A DNA stretch of 34,355 nucleotides from Candidatus Cloacimonadota bacterium. GTDB taxonomy: Bacteria; Cloacimonadota; Cloacimonadia; Cloacimonadales; JAMOQM01. Location of the stretch: NCBI GenBank assembly GCA_027064005.1, contig JAMOQM010000115.1:1-34355 (forward strand), given 5' to 3'. The position numbers and the translations under genes are program-made. This document shows, piece after piece, positions 8,697-17,017 of this stretch; within the stretch, counting starts at the first letter, position 1, and each line of letters begins with the position of its first letter. The notes under the pieces are model-generated. The model was not told the origin of the DNA. It did not search any database and saw only the letters and a program-made list of their open reading frames with translations.

Positions 8697-9995
8697 ATGA
8701 AAATTGTTTACGTTTTACCCAATAAAATATTTGATAAGAATACTTATGAAAATTCTTTAAAACATATTCTTTTCCATTTTAACAAGAAAAACGAAATTAT
8801 TCCTTTCGTTCCATTTATTGAAAATATCGATCCATTTCATAAAGAAATTGTTTATGAAAAAGATAATATTCTTGTTGAAACAAATCAAATCATTGAAGAT
8901 AATCTCTATTATTTGACTGTAAAAAAAATAGATTCAGACTTTGATTTTGAAAATGCCGATTCTCTGAAATTTTTCAGTGAAGTCGTTTCAAAGTATATTA
9001 ATGAAAAAATAAAACCCGATGTCGTTCACGTATTTGGTTCGGAATTTGGATATCTGGTAAAATTATTGGATAATAAAATCAAAACAATCTTCAATATTAA
9101 CAAAATAACTCAATCATCAAAACTAATCCAATCATTAAATTCTATTGGAGAATCTGAAAGTTACTCACCTTTACTTTACGGAGCAATCTATTCGGATGCT
9201 GTAATTTTTCCTTCCAAAAAACTCATTCTCCAAATCCAAAAAGGCGAAATTAAAAGCGATTTACAATCAGTAATTTTAAAAAGATACAAAAATGTTTTCG
9301 GGATAATTCACGGAATTGATTATAAAATTTGGAATCCTAAACATGATCAATACCTAAAACATAATTTTTCTTCAAATGAAATTTTTAACAAAAATCTCTG
9401 CAAATCCAAAATGCAAAAGTTTTTGGACTTAGAAACAAATAGTTCTATTCCTTTAATTATTTTTGGAAAAGATATTAATCCTGAATCCGGATTTGATATT
9501 ATTAAAAGTCAACTGAAATTTATGTCAAAAATGAAGATTCAGTTTGTTATTTTTGGAAAGCCTGCTGAAAAATATTTGAGCTGTTTATTGAATTTAAAAG
9601 ATAAATATCACAATATAAAATTTGTTAATAATCCTAATGAAACTTTCTTGCACAAGATTTTATCATCTTCTGATATTTACATCTCGCCGGCAACAATAAA
9701 TACCAATAATTATTTTCACTTAAAAGCAATGAGATACGGAGTTGTTCCACTTACTTATAATACCGGAATTTACGCTGATACAATAATCTCAAATCTTAAT
9801 AATTCTAAAAAAGCTAATGGATTTTTGTATTTAAATAAAGATTCCGCTTCATTTATTTCAAAGCTAAAGGAAGTTGTGGAAGTTTTTAGTGAAAAGGAGT
9901 TGTGGAATTCTTATGTTAAAAATGCAATGGAAAAAGATTTTTCTTGGAAAGACATTCTTAAAGAATATGAAGATTTATATGTGAGAGAGATTTAA
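8697..9995 (+). CDS. Degenerate GT5 (starch/glycogen synthase-like) glycosyltransferase
   Basis: 432 residues, TGAGG ribosome site. The overall pattern is GlgA/GT5: an N-terminal Rossmann half with PDVVHVFGSEFG, the linker IIHGIDYKIWNPKHD (compare NGID..W.P in GlgA), then a C-terminal Rossmann half with IFGKDINPESGFDII and AMRYGVVPLTYNTGIYADTI. The usual N-terminal Lys-x-Gly-Gly-Leu ADP-glucose motif is missing: the start reads VLPNKIFDKNTYENSL. The usual Lys-x-Gly after the HGID block is also not obvious. It may be a divergent or inactive glycogen synthase, or another glycosyltransferase. It is co-directional with the acyltransferase gene, and a GH13 enzyme lies elsewhere in the window. Confidence 0.75.
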   Translation: MKIVYVLPNKIFDKNTYENSLKHILFHFNKKNEIIPFVPFIENIDPFHKEIVYEKDNILVETNQIIEDNLYYLTVKKIDSDFDFENADSLKFFSEVVSKYINEKIKPDVVHVFGSEFGYLVKLLDNKIKTIFNINKITQSSKLIQSLNSIGESESYSPLLYGAIYSDAVIFPSKKLILQIQKGEIKSDLQSVILKRYKNVFGIIHGIDYKIWNPKHDQYLKHNFSSNEIFNKNLCKSKMQKFLDLETNSSIPLIIFGKDINPESGFDIIKSQLKFMSKMKIQFVIFGKPAEKYLSCLLNLKDKYHNIKFVNNPNETFLHKILSSSDIYISPATINTNNYFHLKAMRYGVVPLTYNTGIYADTIISNLNNSKKANGFLYLNKDSASFISKLKEVVEVFSEKELWNSYVKNAMEKDFSWKDILKEYEDLYVREI

Positions 9996-10023
9996 AAAAA
10001 ATAACGACGAGGAAATCTCGCCG
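9993..10023 (-). terminator. Probable terminator of pgk
   Basis: CGACGAG (10005-10011) pairs with CTCGCCG (10017-10023) apart from one A-C mismatch, loop GAAAT. Read on the minus strand the stem is followed by a T run (complement of the A run at 9993-10000). It abuts the end of the glycosyltransferase gene. Confidence 0.65.
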
Positions 10024-10029
10024 ATAAAG

Positions 10030-11316
10030 TTATATCTTTTCGTGCAAAGCCTGAACCGGTGCCAATCCTAAAGGATTACCATGTTCAATCGCTTTTAAAA
10101 CTGCCCCGCCACCTGTAAAAATGTAATATTTAGGATGGTCGAGAGCAACAATATAAAGTCCGGGAAGGAGTCGCTTTAATTCCTGCATCGTATCCCCGCC
10201 TCCATATAATTTTACCGCTTCTTGATTATCATCAATCAATTTATCAAGAGCAATTGTTCCTTCATTAAAATACGGTGTTAACCCCATCACAGCGTTAATG
10301 AATATTGTCCTAGCGTTCATAAATATATCTTTCACATTTTTTTCGTCAAAAGAATCCGGGTGAATATCTAAAACATAATTAAATTTCATTCCCGGTTTAA
10401 GATCCTTAATTGAATGCATTCTTGAATTTTCAGAAGTAGGATAATCAATCTCATCTGCTTCAATAAAATATGGTAATTCCACTAATTTTTCTTCGTATTG
10501 TTTGGCAAATTCCACAAATCTATGAGCAGAATCCAGATCATTTTGATTTATGCCTTTGATGGAAACCCCATATTTGGCAGAAATATAAGCGTTGTAAATT
10601 ACTCCCCCGAGAATTAAATAATCCGCTTCTTTTAAAAGAGCAAAAAGTGGCTCTATTTTCGTATCAAATTTCGAACCGGCAACAACTGCCACAAATGGTC
10701 GTTTGGGATTGTAAATTCGATCGAGATTTTTTACTTCTTTTTGCATTAAAAATCCGGCGTACGATGGAAGATATTTGGTAATATTAGTTGTGGAAGCATG
10801 CGGTTGCCACGAGCCAAAAGCATCATTAATATAAATATCGGCAATTCCGGCTAATTGATTGGCAAATCTATCAGCATCTTCCCCACCTGCTTCTTCACCG
10901 TGAAACCATCTGGTATTAGGAAGATAAATCGCATCAATTTCACTATTCCTTAACTCTTTTATGAGATGATTTATCGAAGTCTCAATCCCAAGATATCCAA
11001 AATCTTGATGAGAATAAAAATCAGGAATTTTAATTTTAATATGTAATTTGTTTTCCAAATATTCGACAATTGGTTTAACGGACGTCTTTTCTGAAATTTC
11101 AATATTACCGTTTTCTTTATTTTTTGGGCGACCTTCATGTGTCATTAATATGATTTTTCCGCCTTTGGCATTTATGTGATATAAAGTACCAATGGTTGCA
11201 TCAATTCGATATGGATCATGAATAATACCTTCTTTAACGACATTGTGATCAACTCTGACTAAAACAATTTTGCCTTTTAAATCCGCGTCTTGAATAAGTG
11301 GGAACAAGTCTTTCAT
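10030..11316 (-). CDS. pgk: Divergent phosphoglycerate kinase
   Basis: 428 residues from the ATG with a GGAGG site at 11321-11326. A TTG 12 nt upstream is in frame, but it overlaps that site and is rejected as the start. PGK interconverts 1,3-bisphosphoglycerate + ADP with 3-phosphoglycerate + ATP in the cytoplasm. Family blocks are recognisable but altered: VLVRVDHNVV (usual RVDFNVP), MTHEGRP (usual SHLGRP), PNTRWF, NDAFGSWQPHAST, GSKFDTKI (nucleotide-site Lys), AVMGLTPYF (usual NGPMGVFE), GGGDT and FTGGGA. The substrate Arg/His residues seem kept, so activity is likely. It follows the T9SS protein gene but is separated from it by a strong terminator hairpin. Confidence 0.88.
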   Translation of the reverse strand: MKDLFPLIQDADLKGKIVLVRVDHNVVKEGIIHDPYRIDATIGTLYHINAKGGKIILMTHEGRPKNKENGNIEISEKTSVKPIVEYLENKLHIKIKIPDFYSHQDFGYLGIETSINHLIKELRNSEIDAIYLPNTRWFHGEEAGGEDADRFANQLAGIADIYINDAFGSWQPHASTTNITKYLPSYAGFLMQKEVKNLDRIYNPKRPFVAVVAGSKFDTKIEPLFALLKEADYLILGGVIYNAYISAKYGVSIKGINQNDLDSAHRFVEFAKQYEEKLVELPYFIEADEIDYPTSENSRMHSIKDLKPGMKFNYVLDIHPDSFDEKNVKDIFMNARTIFINAVMGLTPYFNEGTIALDKLIDDNQEAVKLYGGGDTMQELKRLLPGLYIVALDHPKYYIFTGGGAVLKAIEHGNPLGLAPVQALHEKI

Positions 11317-11331
11317 AATTTCCTCCAAAAA

Positions 11332-11359
11332 AAAACTACCGAATTAATTCGGTAGTTTT
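11332..11359 (-). terminator. Perfect 28-nt palindrome/terminator abutting the pgk ribosome site
   Basis: A 28-nt perfect palindrome (arms 12 nt, TTAA loop) lies between the T9SS protein stop and pgk. On the minus strand its T tract runs directly into the GGAGG of pgk, leaving no room for a separate promoter downstream of the hairpin. It can end transcription of the upstream gene or act as an attenuator for pgk. Confidence 0.88.
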
Positions 11360-11376
11360 ACAAATAAATATTTTGC

Positions 11377-12495
11377 TTATTTTAGCAACAACATTTTTTT
11401 AATCGACTTGTAATTGTTTGTTTTCAAAATATAAAAATAAATTCCTGAGGAACATTTTAAATTATTTTCGTCCAAACCTCTCCAAGTTACAGAATAGTTT
11501 CCGGCTTTCATTTCTCGATTGTAGAAAGTTCTTACTTTTTGTCCCAAAACATTATAAATACTTAAATTTACATTTGAATTTTCCGAAACGGAAAAATCAA
11601 TATTTGTTTCCGGATTAAATGGATTTGGATAAGCATTACCTAACTTAGTTGCTTCCGGAACGTCAGGTGTATCATTATTTCCAAAAGTTTTGACTGTTAT
11701 CGGTTGAGATAATTCAGAAGTTCCGTTATTATTAAGAATTCTTAACCAATAGTAATATGTTTGATTCATCTCTACTTCTGAATCCATAAAATTGTAAGAA
11801 TTTTCTTGAGAAGTATTTGTACCGGCAATTAAAGTTGCATTCAATTTTATAGCATCTGTTGAATTTTCAGTCAAACTTCTCAAAACATCAAACCCCATAA
11901 AATCAGTTTCCGTTTGAGTAATCCAATTCAAGTTAACATAATTTTCATTTGTAAATGTAGCTGAAAATGAAGATAATTCTACAGGAAGAGTTGTCCCGTC
12001 ATCCATAACAAAATTATCAATATAAATAATTTCGTTTCCATCAAAATCAGTTTGATCATAAAATCTCAGTCCTACTGGAATGTCTTCATCGGCAGAGGCT
12101 GTATATGACCAAGTATATTCCTGCCACCCGGTTGTTGTATTATCGGAATAAGTATTGTCATAAGTACCAACATAGAATCTGATTTTTAAATGACCTTCGG
12201 TATTTTTATAGCGTAATGAAATTGTATATTCAGTACCTTCTGTAACATGAACGGTCTGTCTAAAATCTGTGTTTTTTTGAGAACCGGTAGTTACCTCCAT
12301 TGCACAAGAGCTATTACCTTCATAAACATTTTCAGCAACATTTTCTTGAGTTGGATTAATGCCGGAATCAATTGTTGTCCAATCGTCAGGTGTTCCCCCT
12401 GTCCAATTTTCAAATCCCGGATTTGCAATAATATTGATACCAAATAATGATATGCTAAATATTATCAAAATAAATAATACTGTTAGTTTTTTCAT
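11377..12495 (-). CDS. Secreted protein with CBM-like and Fn3-like domains and T9SS type A tail
   Basis: 372 residues from the ATG preceded by AAGGAG (about 12502-12508). A 10-codon in-frame extension upstream is less likely because the signal peptide starts here (MKKLTVLFILIIFSISLFG). Residues ~22-160 (NPGFENWTGG, DDWTTI, YTISLRYKN, YIDNFVMDD) resemble a carbohydrate-binding jelly-roll domain (CBM4/9 type). A fibronectin III-like module follows (VELSSFSATF, VNLNWITQTE), then a T9SS tail (AYPNPFNPETNIDFSV, NVLGQKVRTF, SSGIYFYILK). No catalytic domain is present. It is probably an exported glycan-binding or surface protein; the ligand is unknown. Confidence 0.88.
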   Translation of the reverse strand: MKKLTVLFILIIFSISLFGINIIANPGFENWTGGTPDDWTTIDSGINPTQENVAENVYEGNSSCAMEVTTGSQKNTDFRQTVHVTEGTEYTISLRYKNTEGHLKIRFYVGTYDNTYSDNTTTGWQEYTWSYTASADEDIPVGLRFYDQTDFDGNEIIYIDNFVMDDGTTLPVELSSFSATFTNENYVNLNWITQTETDFMGFDVLRSLTENSTDAIKLNATLIAGTNTSQENSYNFMDSEVEMNQTYYYWLRILNNNGTSELSQPITVKTFGNNDTPDVPEATKLGNAYPNPFNPETNIDFSVSENSNVNLSIYNVLGQKVRTFYNREMKAGNYSVTWRGLDENNLKCSSGIYFYILKTNNYKSIKKMLLLK

Positions 12496-12524
12496 GATAA
12501 ACTCCTTTTTACGTAATTTTCGCA

Positions 12525-12553
12525 AAATTAACAGCTTAACTGTTTTTTGTCAA
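12525..12553 (-). promoter_or_regulatory. Candidate promoter for the T9SS CBM-like gene
   Basis: On the minus strand TTGACA (12548-12553), a 17-nt spacer and TAATTT (12525-12530), 58 nt before the start codon. The spacer contains a small inverted repeat (AACAG...CTGTT). Good -35, weak -10. Confidence 0.42.
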
Positions 12554-13129
12554 ATCAAATATCTTTTTGAAATAACAAAAAATAATAAATTCAATAGTAA
12601 AGAAAAGAAACATTTTCTTTATACCTCTAACTCTCCGTACATATTGGCTTTAAATAATTTTTGCGGAAAATTATCAACACACTTTCCCCGACTATATTTA
12701 GAATATTTTTTACTATATAATCTAAAAAAATCTCCAATTTATATTAAAATCATCACGGACAAACTTATATATTTTCTTCCCCATATTGAGTTAGGTTTTT
12801 TGCATCTAAAAAGATTTCCTTCGCCAAACAAGAAAGGAGAATAATGAAGATATAAAGAACAAAGTTCAGCTTTCCGGGATTCCTTCTTATAATTTTTCAG
12901 TATGATTATTGTTCCCAAATATCCCCCTCCTAAACTTTTCCGATAGACAATCACCGTTTAAGAAAAAAGGAACTGAAAAGATCAAGTTTACAAGATTTGA
13001 ATGCAACACTTCACATTGCTACCTAAAAAAACAATCACACTTTTTTGAAAATGCCTGTTAAATTTTATATCCAACTTGACAGTATTTCTTCAAATTTATT
13101 TTTATGAGAACAAATAAATTGGAGTTTTT
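12554..13129. other. Intergenic region of about 600 nt with no supported gene
   Basis: The region separates the divergent T9SS-protein and alternative-glmU units. Open frames crossing it have no family features, biased composition and poor starts. Apart from the TTGACA boxes at its two ends I see no RNA, repeat or gene remnant. Confidence 0.5.
13076..13106 (+). promoter_or_regulatory. Candidate promoter for the five-gene glmU-like/thyX operon
   Basis: TTGACA at 13076-13081, 54 nt before the start codon. The -10 is unclear: T-rich stretches at 13097-13104 are possible, with no good TATAAT. Position and orientation agree with other TTGACA boxes in the window. Confidence 0.38.
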
Positions 13130-14368
13130 ATGAAGTATATAATATTTGATGACAATAAAATAGATGATTTCTATCCTTTAACTTTTACGCGTCCGGTCGG
13201 TGATTTGAAAACCGGAATCCTTAAATTACGACAGCGTTTATTTTCCTATTTTAATATGGAAAGTTATAATCTGGTAATTTCCGATAATCTTGAGAAATTA
13301 TATAGGAAAAGGCATCCTGATTTTTTTGTTAATGATATAATAAATGGCGAAGCAATTTTTATCAATTCCAGAATAATTATTAGTGATGAATTAGTAAAAA
13401 AAATTAATCAATGTCCTTTAAACTCATCCTTAATTTCAAATGGAAATATAGTTGCGGCAAAATTAAATTTGGAAAATAAAAAATTTACTTCGGAAACACT
13501 AATAGATTTTTTACAAGAATTAGATTCTCAAGAAATTGATGCTAATTTTTGGACTCATATTTGGGATTTGATCTCTGAAAATTCTAAGATGATACGTCAG
13601 GATTTTCAAGATTTTTTTTATGATAAAGATAATTTTTTTGAGACGGAAATGGGCGTAACTGTTCTAAATCCATATAATATTTGGATTGGTGAAGGTGTTA
13701 CAATGAAGCCGGGCGTTGTTATTGATGCAACTGAAGGTCCGGTTATTATCGATGAAAATGCAACAATTTTATCAAATGCTGTTATCGTTGGTCCAACTTA
13801 TATTGGAAAATCAACAACAATCAAAATTGGGGCAAAGATTTATGAAGGTTCTTCAATCGGTAAAATTTGCAAAGTTGGCGGAGAAGTTGAAGATTCAATT
13901 ATAACGTCATTTTCCAACAAACAACACGATGGATTTTTAGGACATAGTTATTTGGGGGAATGGGTAAATATCGGAGCCGATACCAATAACAGCGATTTGA
14001 AAAACAACTATAAAAATGTAAAAATGTATCACTACCCTTCAAAAAAGAAAATTGATTCCGAAACGAAATTCCTCGGTTGTATAATTGGAGATCATACCAA
14101 AATTGGGATAAATTGTTCAATAAATACCGGTAGTGTGATTGGAATAGGTTGTAATCTTTACGGACGAAATTTGTTGTCTGATTTCATCCCGGATTTTTCT
14201 TGGGGCGAAGCTGGAAATTTAACTTCTTATCACTTAGAAAAATTTGTGGAAACAGCTGCTCTTGTCAAAAAAAGGAGAAATCTTTATTTTGATTCTGAAG
14301 AAAAAGAACTTTACAACAAATTATACGAAAAGTTTTTGAATTATAATAATGACAAAGGAAATAATTAA
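13130..14368 (+). CDS. Alternative GlmU-type sugar nucleotidyltransferase/acetyltransferase
   Basis: 412 residues, TTGGAG ribosome site. The N-terminal ~175 residues form a nucleotidyltransferase-like domain with the block PLTFTRPVGDLKTGILKLR, typical of the bacterial alternative GlmU family described mainly from Bacteroidota. Residues ~180-350 form a left-handed beta-helix of hexapeptide repeats (IWIGEGVTMKPGVVID, AVIVGPTYIG, CIIGDHTKIGINCSI). Expected role: making UDP-GlcNAc from GlcN-1-P for peptidoglycan and lipid A (family knowledge, not proven here). First gene of a tightly packed operon; its TAA is followed directly by the next ATG. Confidence 0.85.
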   Translation: MKYIIFDDNKIDDFYPLTFTRPVGDLKTGILKLRQRLFSYFNMESYNLVISDNLEKLYRKRHPDFFVNDIINGEAIFINSRIIISDELVKKINQCPLNSSLISNGNIVAAKLNLENKKFTSETLIDFLQELDSQEIDANFWTHIWDLISENSKMIRQDFQDFFYDKDNFFETEMGVTVLNPYNIWIGEGVTMKPGVVIDATEGPVIIDENATILSNAVIVGPTYIGKSTTIKIGAKIYEGSSIGKICKVGGEVEDSIITSFSNKQHDGFLGHSYLGEWVNIGADTNNSDLKNNYKNVKMYHYPSKKKIDSETKFLGCIIGDHTKIGINCSINTGSVIGIGCNLYGRNLLSDFIPDFSWGEAGNLTSYHLEKFVETAALVKKRRNLYFDSEEKELYNKLYEKFLNYNNDKGNN

Positions 14369-15193
14369 ATGCAAAATATAGTGGAAATAGAATATCGTTC
14401 CGGAAATTTCGGATATTGTAATAACATACATAATCTTGAACTCATTCCTGAAATGCAGGTTATTGTAAATGTTGAACGGGGCGAAGACATTGTGAAAGTA
14501 ATTTCAAGCTCGATTAAAGAAGAAAGTATCAAAGGTCTTGGAGAAATAGATACGAATATTTTAAGAATCGCAACAGAATCTGATTTTGAGAAATTAACTC
14601 ACGTTATTGAATCTGAAGAAGAAGCTGTTAAAAAATTTAATGAACTTTTGGTGAAATATCCTTTTGAAATGAAATTAATAGATACGGTTTACCAATTTGA
14701 CGGTAATAAATTAACTTTCTTCTTTACAGCTGACGGACGTGTTGACTTCAGAATGTTTGTTCGAGAATTGGCATCTTATTTTAGAACCAGAATTGAACTT
14801 CATCAAACTTCAGGAAGAGATCAAGCAAAAAGATTAGGTGGAATTGGAATGTGCGGTCATGAATATTGTTGCAGTACTTTTCTCAGAAAATTTAATCAAG
14901 TAACAATTAAAATGGCTAAAGATCAAAATCTTTCCGGTAATTTATCAAAGATATCAGGACCTTGCGGCAGACTTTTATGTTGCCTGAATTATGAAGAAAA
15001 TTCTTACCTTGAAGAGCATAAAGGATTCCCGGAAGTTGGAGATAAAATAATTTATAATAAAAATGAAATGTATGTATATAAAATTGATTATTTGAATAAA
15101 AAAATCCATATGACAGATGATGATCAAAATTTTCAAATTCTTGATTTAGAACAATATACATTTTTAAGCAAGCAGCGTCATGGCAGACGATAA
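14369..15193 (+). CDS. PSP1-domain protein, RicT/YaaT-like
   Basis: 274 residues; its ATG begins on the base after the preceding stop. The PSP1 C-terminal domain shows FTADGRVDFRMFVRELA and GGIGMCGHEYCCSTFL. Cysteines at 162, 167, 168 and 199, 204, 205 form the two clusters (CGHEYCC, CGRLLCC) characteristic of RicT, which in Bacillus carries Fe-S clusters within the RicA/F/T complex and affects RNA maturation. No RicA or RicF partner is in the window. In FCB bacteria the role is not established. Its 3' end overlaps rlmN by 14 nt, so the two are translationally coupled. Confidence 0.88.
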   Translation: MQNIVEIEYRSGNFGYCNNIHNLELIPEMQVIVNVERGEDIVKVISSSIKEESIKGLGEIDTNILRIATESDFEKLTHVIESEEEAVKKFNELLVKYPFEMKLIDTVYQFDGNKLTFFFTADGRVDFRMFVRELASYFRTRIELHQTSGRDQAKRLGGIGMCGHEYCCSTFLRKFNQVTIKMAKDQNLSGNLSKISGPCGRLLCCLNYEENSYLEEHKGFPEVGDKIIYNKNEMYVYKIDYLNKKIHMTDDDQNFQILDLEQYTFLSKQRHGRR

Positions 15194-16229
15194 ACGAAAT
15201 ATCCTGCTTTTATCAAAAGATGATCTGAATGCATTTCTGAAAAGAATCTCGGCGAAAGCGTATATCGCTAATCAAATCTATAACTGGATTTTCAAAAAGT
15301 TCGTCTTTAATTTTGATGAAATGCTTAATATCTCAAAAGATATGAGAGCAATCCTCAAAAGTGAATTTTATTTTGATTTACCTGAAATTTCGACAATTCA
15401 GAAATCTAATGACGGAACAAAAAAATATCTTTTAAAACTCAAAGACGGTATGTTTATTGAGATGGTCTTAATTCCTAATTTGAAAAAAAATACGGTTTGT
15501 ATCTCATCACAAGTTGGATGTGCGAGAAATTGTAATTTTTGTGCAACAGCAAAATTGGGTTTAGTGAGAAATTTAACTGTAGCGGAAATTGTTGGTCAAA
15601 TACTATTGGTTTCAGGAGATCTCTTTCCTAACAAATTGACCAATATTGTATTTATGGGAATGGGTGAACCACTGGATAATTACGATAATGTAGTAGAATC
15701 AATTAGATTTATAAATAGAGAAGATACACTTCTTTTTAGTCCGAGAAGAATTACAATTTCAACTTCAGGAGTTATTCCCGGTATCGAAAGATTGGCTAAC
15801 GAAAATCTAAATGTAAAATTGGCGGTTTCATTAAATTCTGCAATTAATGAGAAAAGAGATGAAATAATGCCCATAAACACAACTTATCCTTTGGAAAAAC
15901 TAAAAAATCAACTTTTGAATTTTAGAAAAAAATCTAATTTTAGAATTACTTTTGAATATATAATGATAGCAAACTTCAATATGTCTAATTCTGATATTAA
16001 GGCTTTGAGAAAATTTGTAGGGGATATTTCATGTAAAATAAACCTCATTCCTTGGAATCCGGTTGAAAACTTACCTTACAAATCACCTTCAAAACACGAG
16101 ATAGAAAATTTTAGAAATAAGTTGTCGGAAAATTTAAATTTTGCAATTACTTTGAGAAACAGCCGTGGACAAGATATAGATGCTGCCTGCGGTCAATTAG
16201 TTGCTAAAAAAATATCTAGGGAGAGATAA
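15180..16229 (+). CDS. rlmN: 23S rRNA (adenine-2503-C2) methyltransferase RlmN
   Basis: 349 residues. The radical-SAM cluster motif CX3CX2C is present (Cys114, Cys118, Cys121 in GCARNCNFCATA). The C-terminal catalytic Cys337 lies in RGQDIDAACGQL, diagnostic of RlmN/Cfr. Other family blocks: NIVFMGMGEPLDNYDNV and the SAM-binding STSGVIPGI. RlmN methylates C2 of A2503 in 23S rRNA and of A37 in some tRNAs, using a 4Fe-4S cluster. The first Met gives a 14-nt overlap with the RicT-like gene, and the stop overlaps the deoC start (TAATG). The SAM/Fe-S content fits an oxygen-poor lifestyle. Confidence 0.95.
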   Translation: MADDKRNILLLSKDDLNAFLKRISAKAYIANQIYNWIFKKFVFNFDEMLNISKDMRAILKSEFYFDLPEISTIQKSNDGTKKYLLKLKDGMFIEMVLIPNLKKNTVCISSQVGCARNCNFCATAKLGLVRNLTVAEIVGQILLVSGDLFPNKLTNIVFMGMGEPLDNYDNVVESIRFINREDTLLFSPRRITISTSGVIPGIERLANENLNVKLAVSLNSAINEKRDEIMPINTTYPLEKLKNQLLNFRKKSNFRITFEYIMIANFNMSNSDIKALRKFVGDISCKINLIPWNPVENLPYKSPSKHEIENFRNKLSENLNFAITLRNSRGQDIDAACGQLVAKKISRER

Positions 16230-17017
16230 TGGATTTATATTATGAACTTGCGAAAGAAATTTTTGACTTAGATGGGAAAAAATGTAAATGCAAAGGTGGA
16301 CATAAAGTCTGTTTGGAATGCGAAAGATGTCGAGCAAAAGATAAAGATTGTTTGCCTGATTTAACAAAACCGATTGCAGGCTATATTGACCATACTAATT
16401 TAAAAGCGGAAGCAACGAGATATGATATAAAAATATTGTGCTCGGAAGCTGAAGAATTTGGTTTTAAAACTATTTGTATTAATTCTGCAAATGTTGCAAC
16501 AGCGAGAAATAAAGTTGAAAATAGTTTGATTTGTTCCGTGATTGGTTTCCCGCTTGGAGCAGTTCCAACAAATGTAAAAGTTTTTGAAGCAAAACAAGCT
16601 ATCACGGACGGTGCCAAAGAAATTGATATGGTAATAAATATCGGTGAGTTAAAATCAAAAGAATATTCTTATGTTTTGAAAGATATTACTGAAGTTGCCA
16701 AAGTTTGCCACGAAAACGGAGCTAAATTAAAAGTTATTGTTGAAACATGCTTATTGAATAAAACGGAAAAAATAAGTTCTGTTTTGATAGCAAAAAAAGC
16801 CGGAGCTGATTTTGTAAAAACTTCTACCGGAATGAATAAAGCCGGAGCGACTATCGAAGACGTAAAAATGATGAGAGAAATTGTCGGACCAAAAATGGGT
16901 GTAAAAGCAGCCGGTGGTATTCGAAATTATGAAACAGCACACGCAATGCTGGAAGCCGGTGCAAATCGAATCGGTGCAAGCCAAAGCATAAAAATCGCAA
17001 ATACGGAAACCGAATGA
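16229..17017 (+). CDS. deoC: Deoxyribose-phosphate aldolase with Cys-rich N-terminal extension
   Basis: 262 residues. The DeoC TIM-barrel starts near residue 48 (IAGYIDHTNLKAEAT). Key blocks: ICSVIGFPLGA, IDMVINIGELKS, ADFVKTSTGM (Schiff-base Lys) and MGVKAAGGIRN (second active-site Lys). It cleaves 2-deoxyribose-5-phosphate to glyceraldehyde-3-phosphate and acetaldehyde. The first ~45 residues are an extra segment with six cysteines and a histidine (C19, C21, H25, C28, C31, C34, C41), a plausible metal-binding knuckle that is not part of the common DeoC core. The gene overlaps rlmN by 1 nt and thyX by 4 nt, so this is strong translational coupling. Confidence 0.93.
   Translation: MDLYYELAKEIFDLDGKKCKCKGGHKVCLECERCRAKDKDCLPDLTKPIAGYIDHTNLKAEATRYDIKILCSEAEEFGFKTICINSANVATARNKVENSLICSVIGFPLGAVPTNVKVFEAKQAITDGAKEIDMVINIGELKSKEYSYVLKDITEVAKVCHENGAKLKVIVETCLLNKTEKISSVLIAKKAGADFVKTSTGMNKAGATIEDVKMMREIVGPKMGVKAAGGIRNYETAHAMLEAGANRIGASQSIKIANTETE

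Noticed and set aside
12359-12844. 161-codon plus-strand frame
   Set aside because: Its first part is antisense to the T9SS protein gene and the rest is AT-rich intergenic sequence; no ribosome site and no motif.
12739-12954. 71-codon minus-strand frame in the intergenic gap
   Set aside because: Low-complexity composition, no recognisable domain, no ribosome site.
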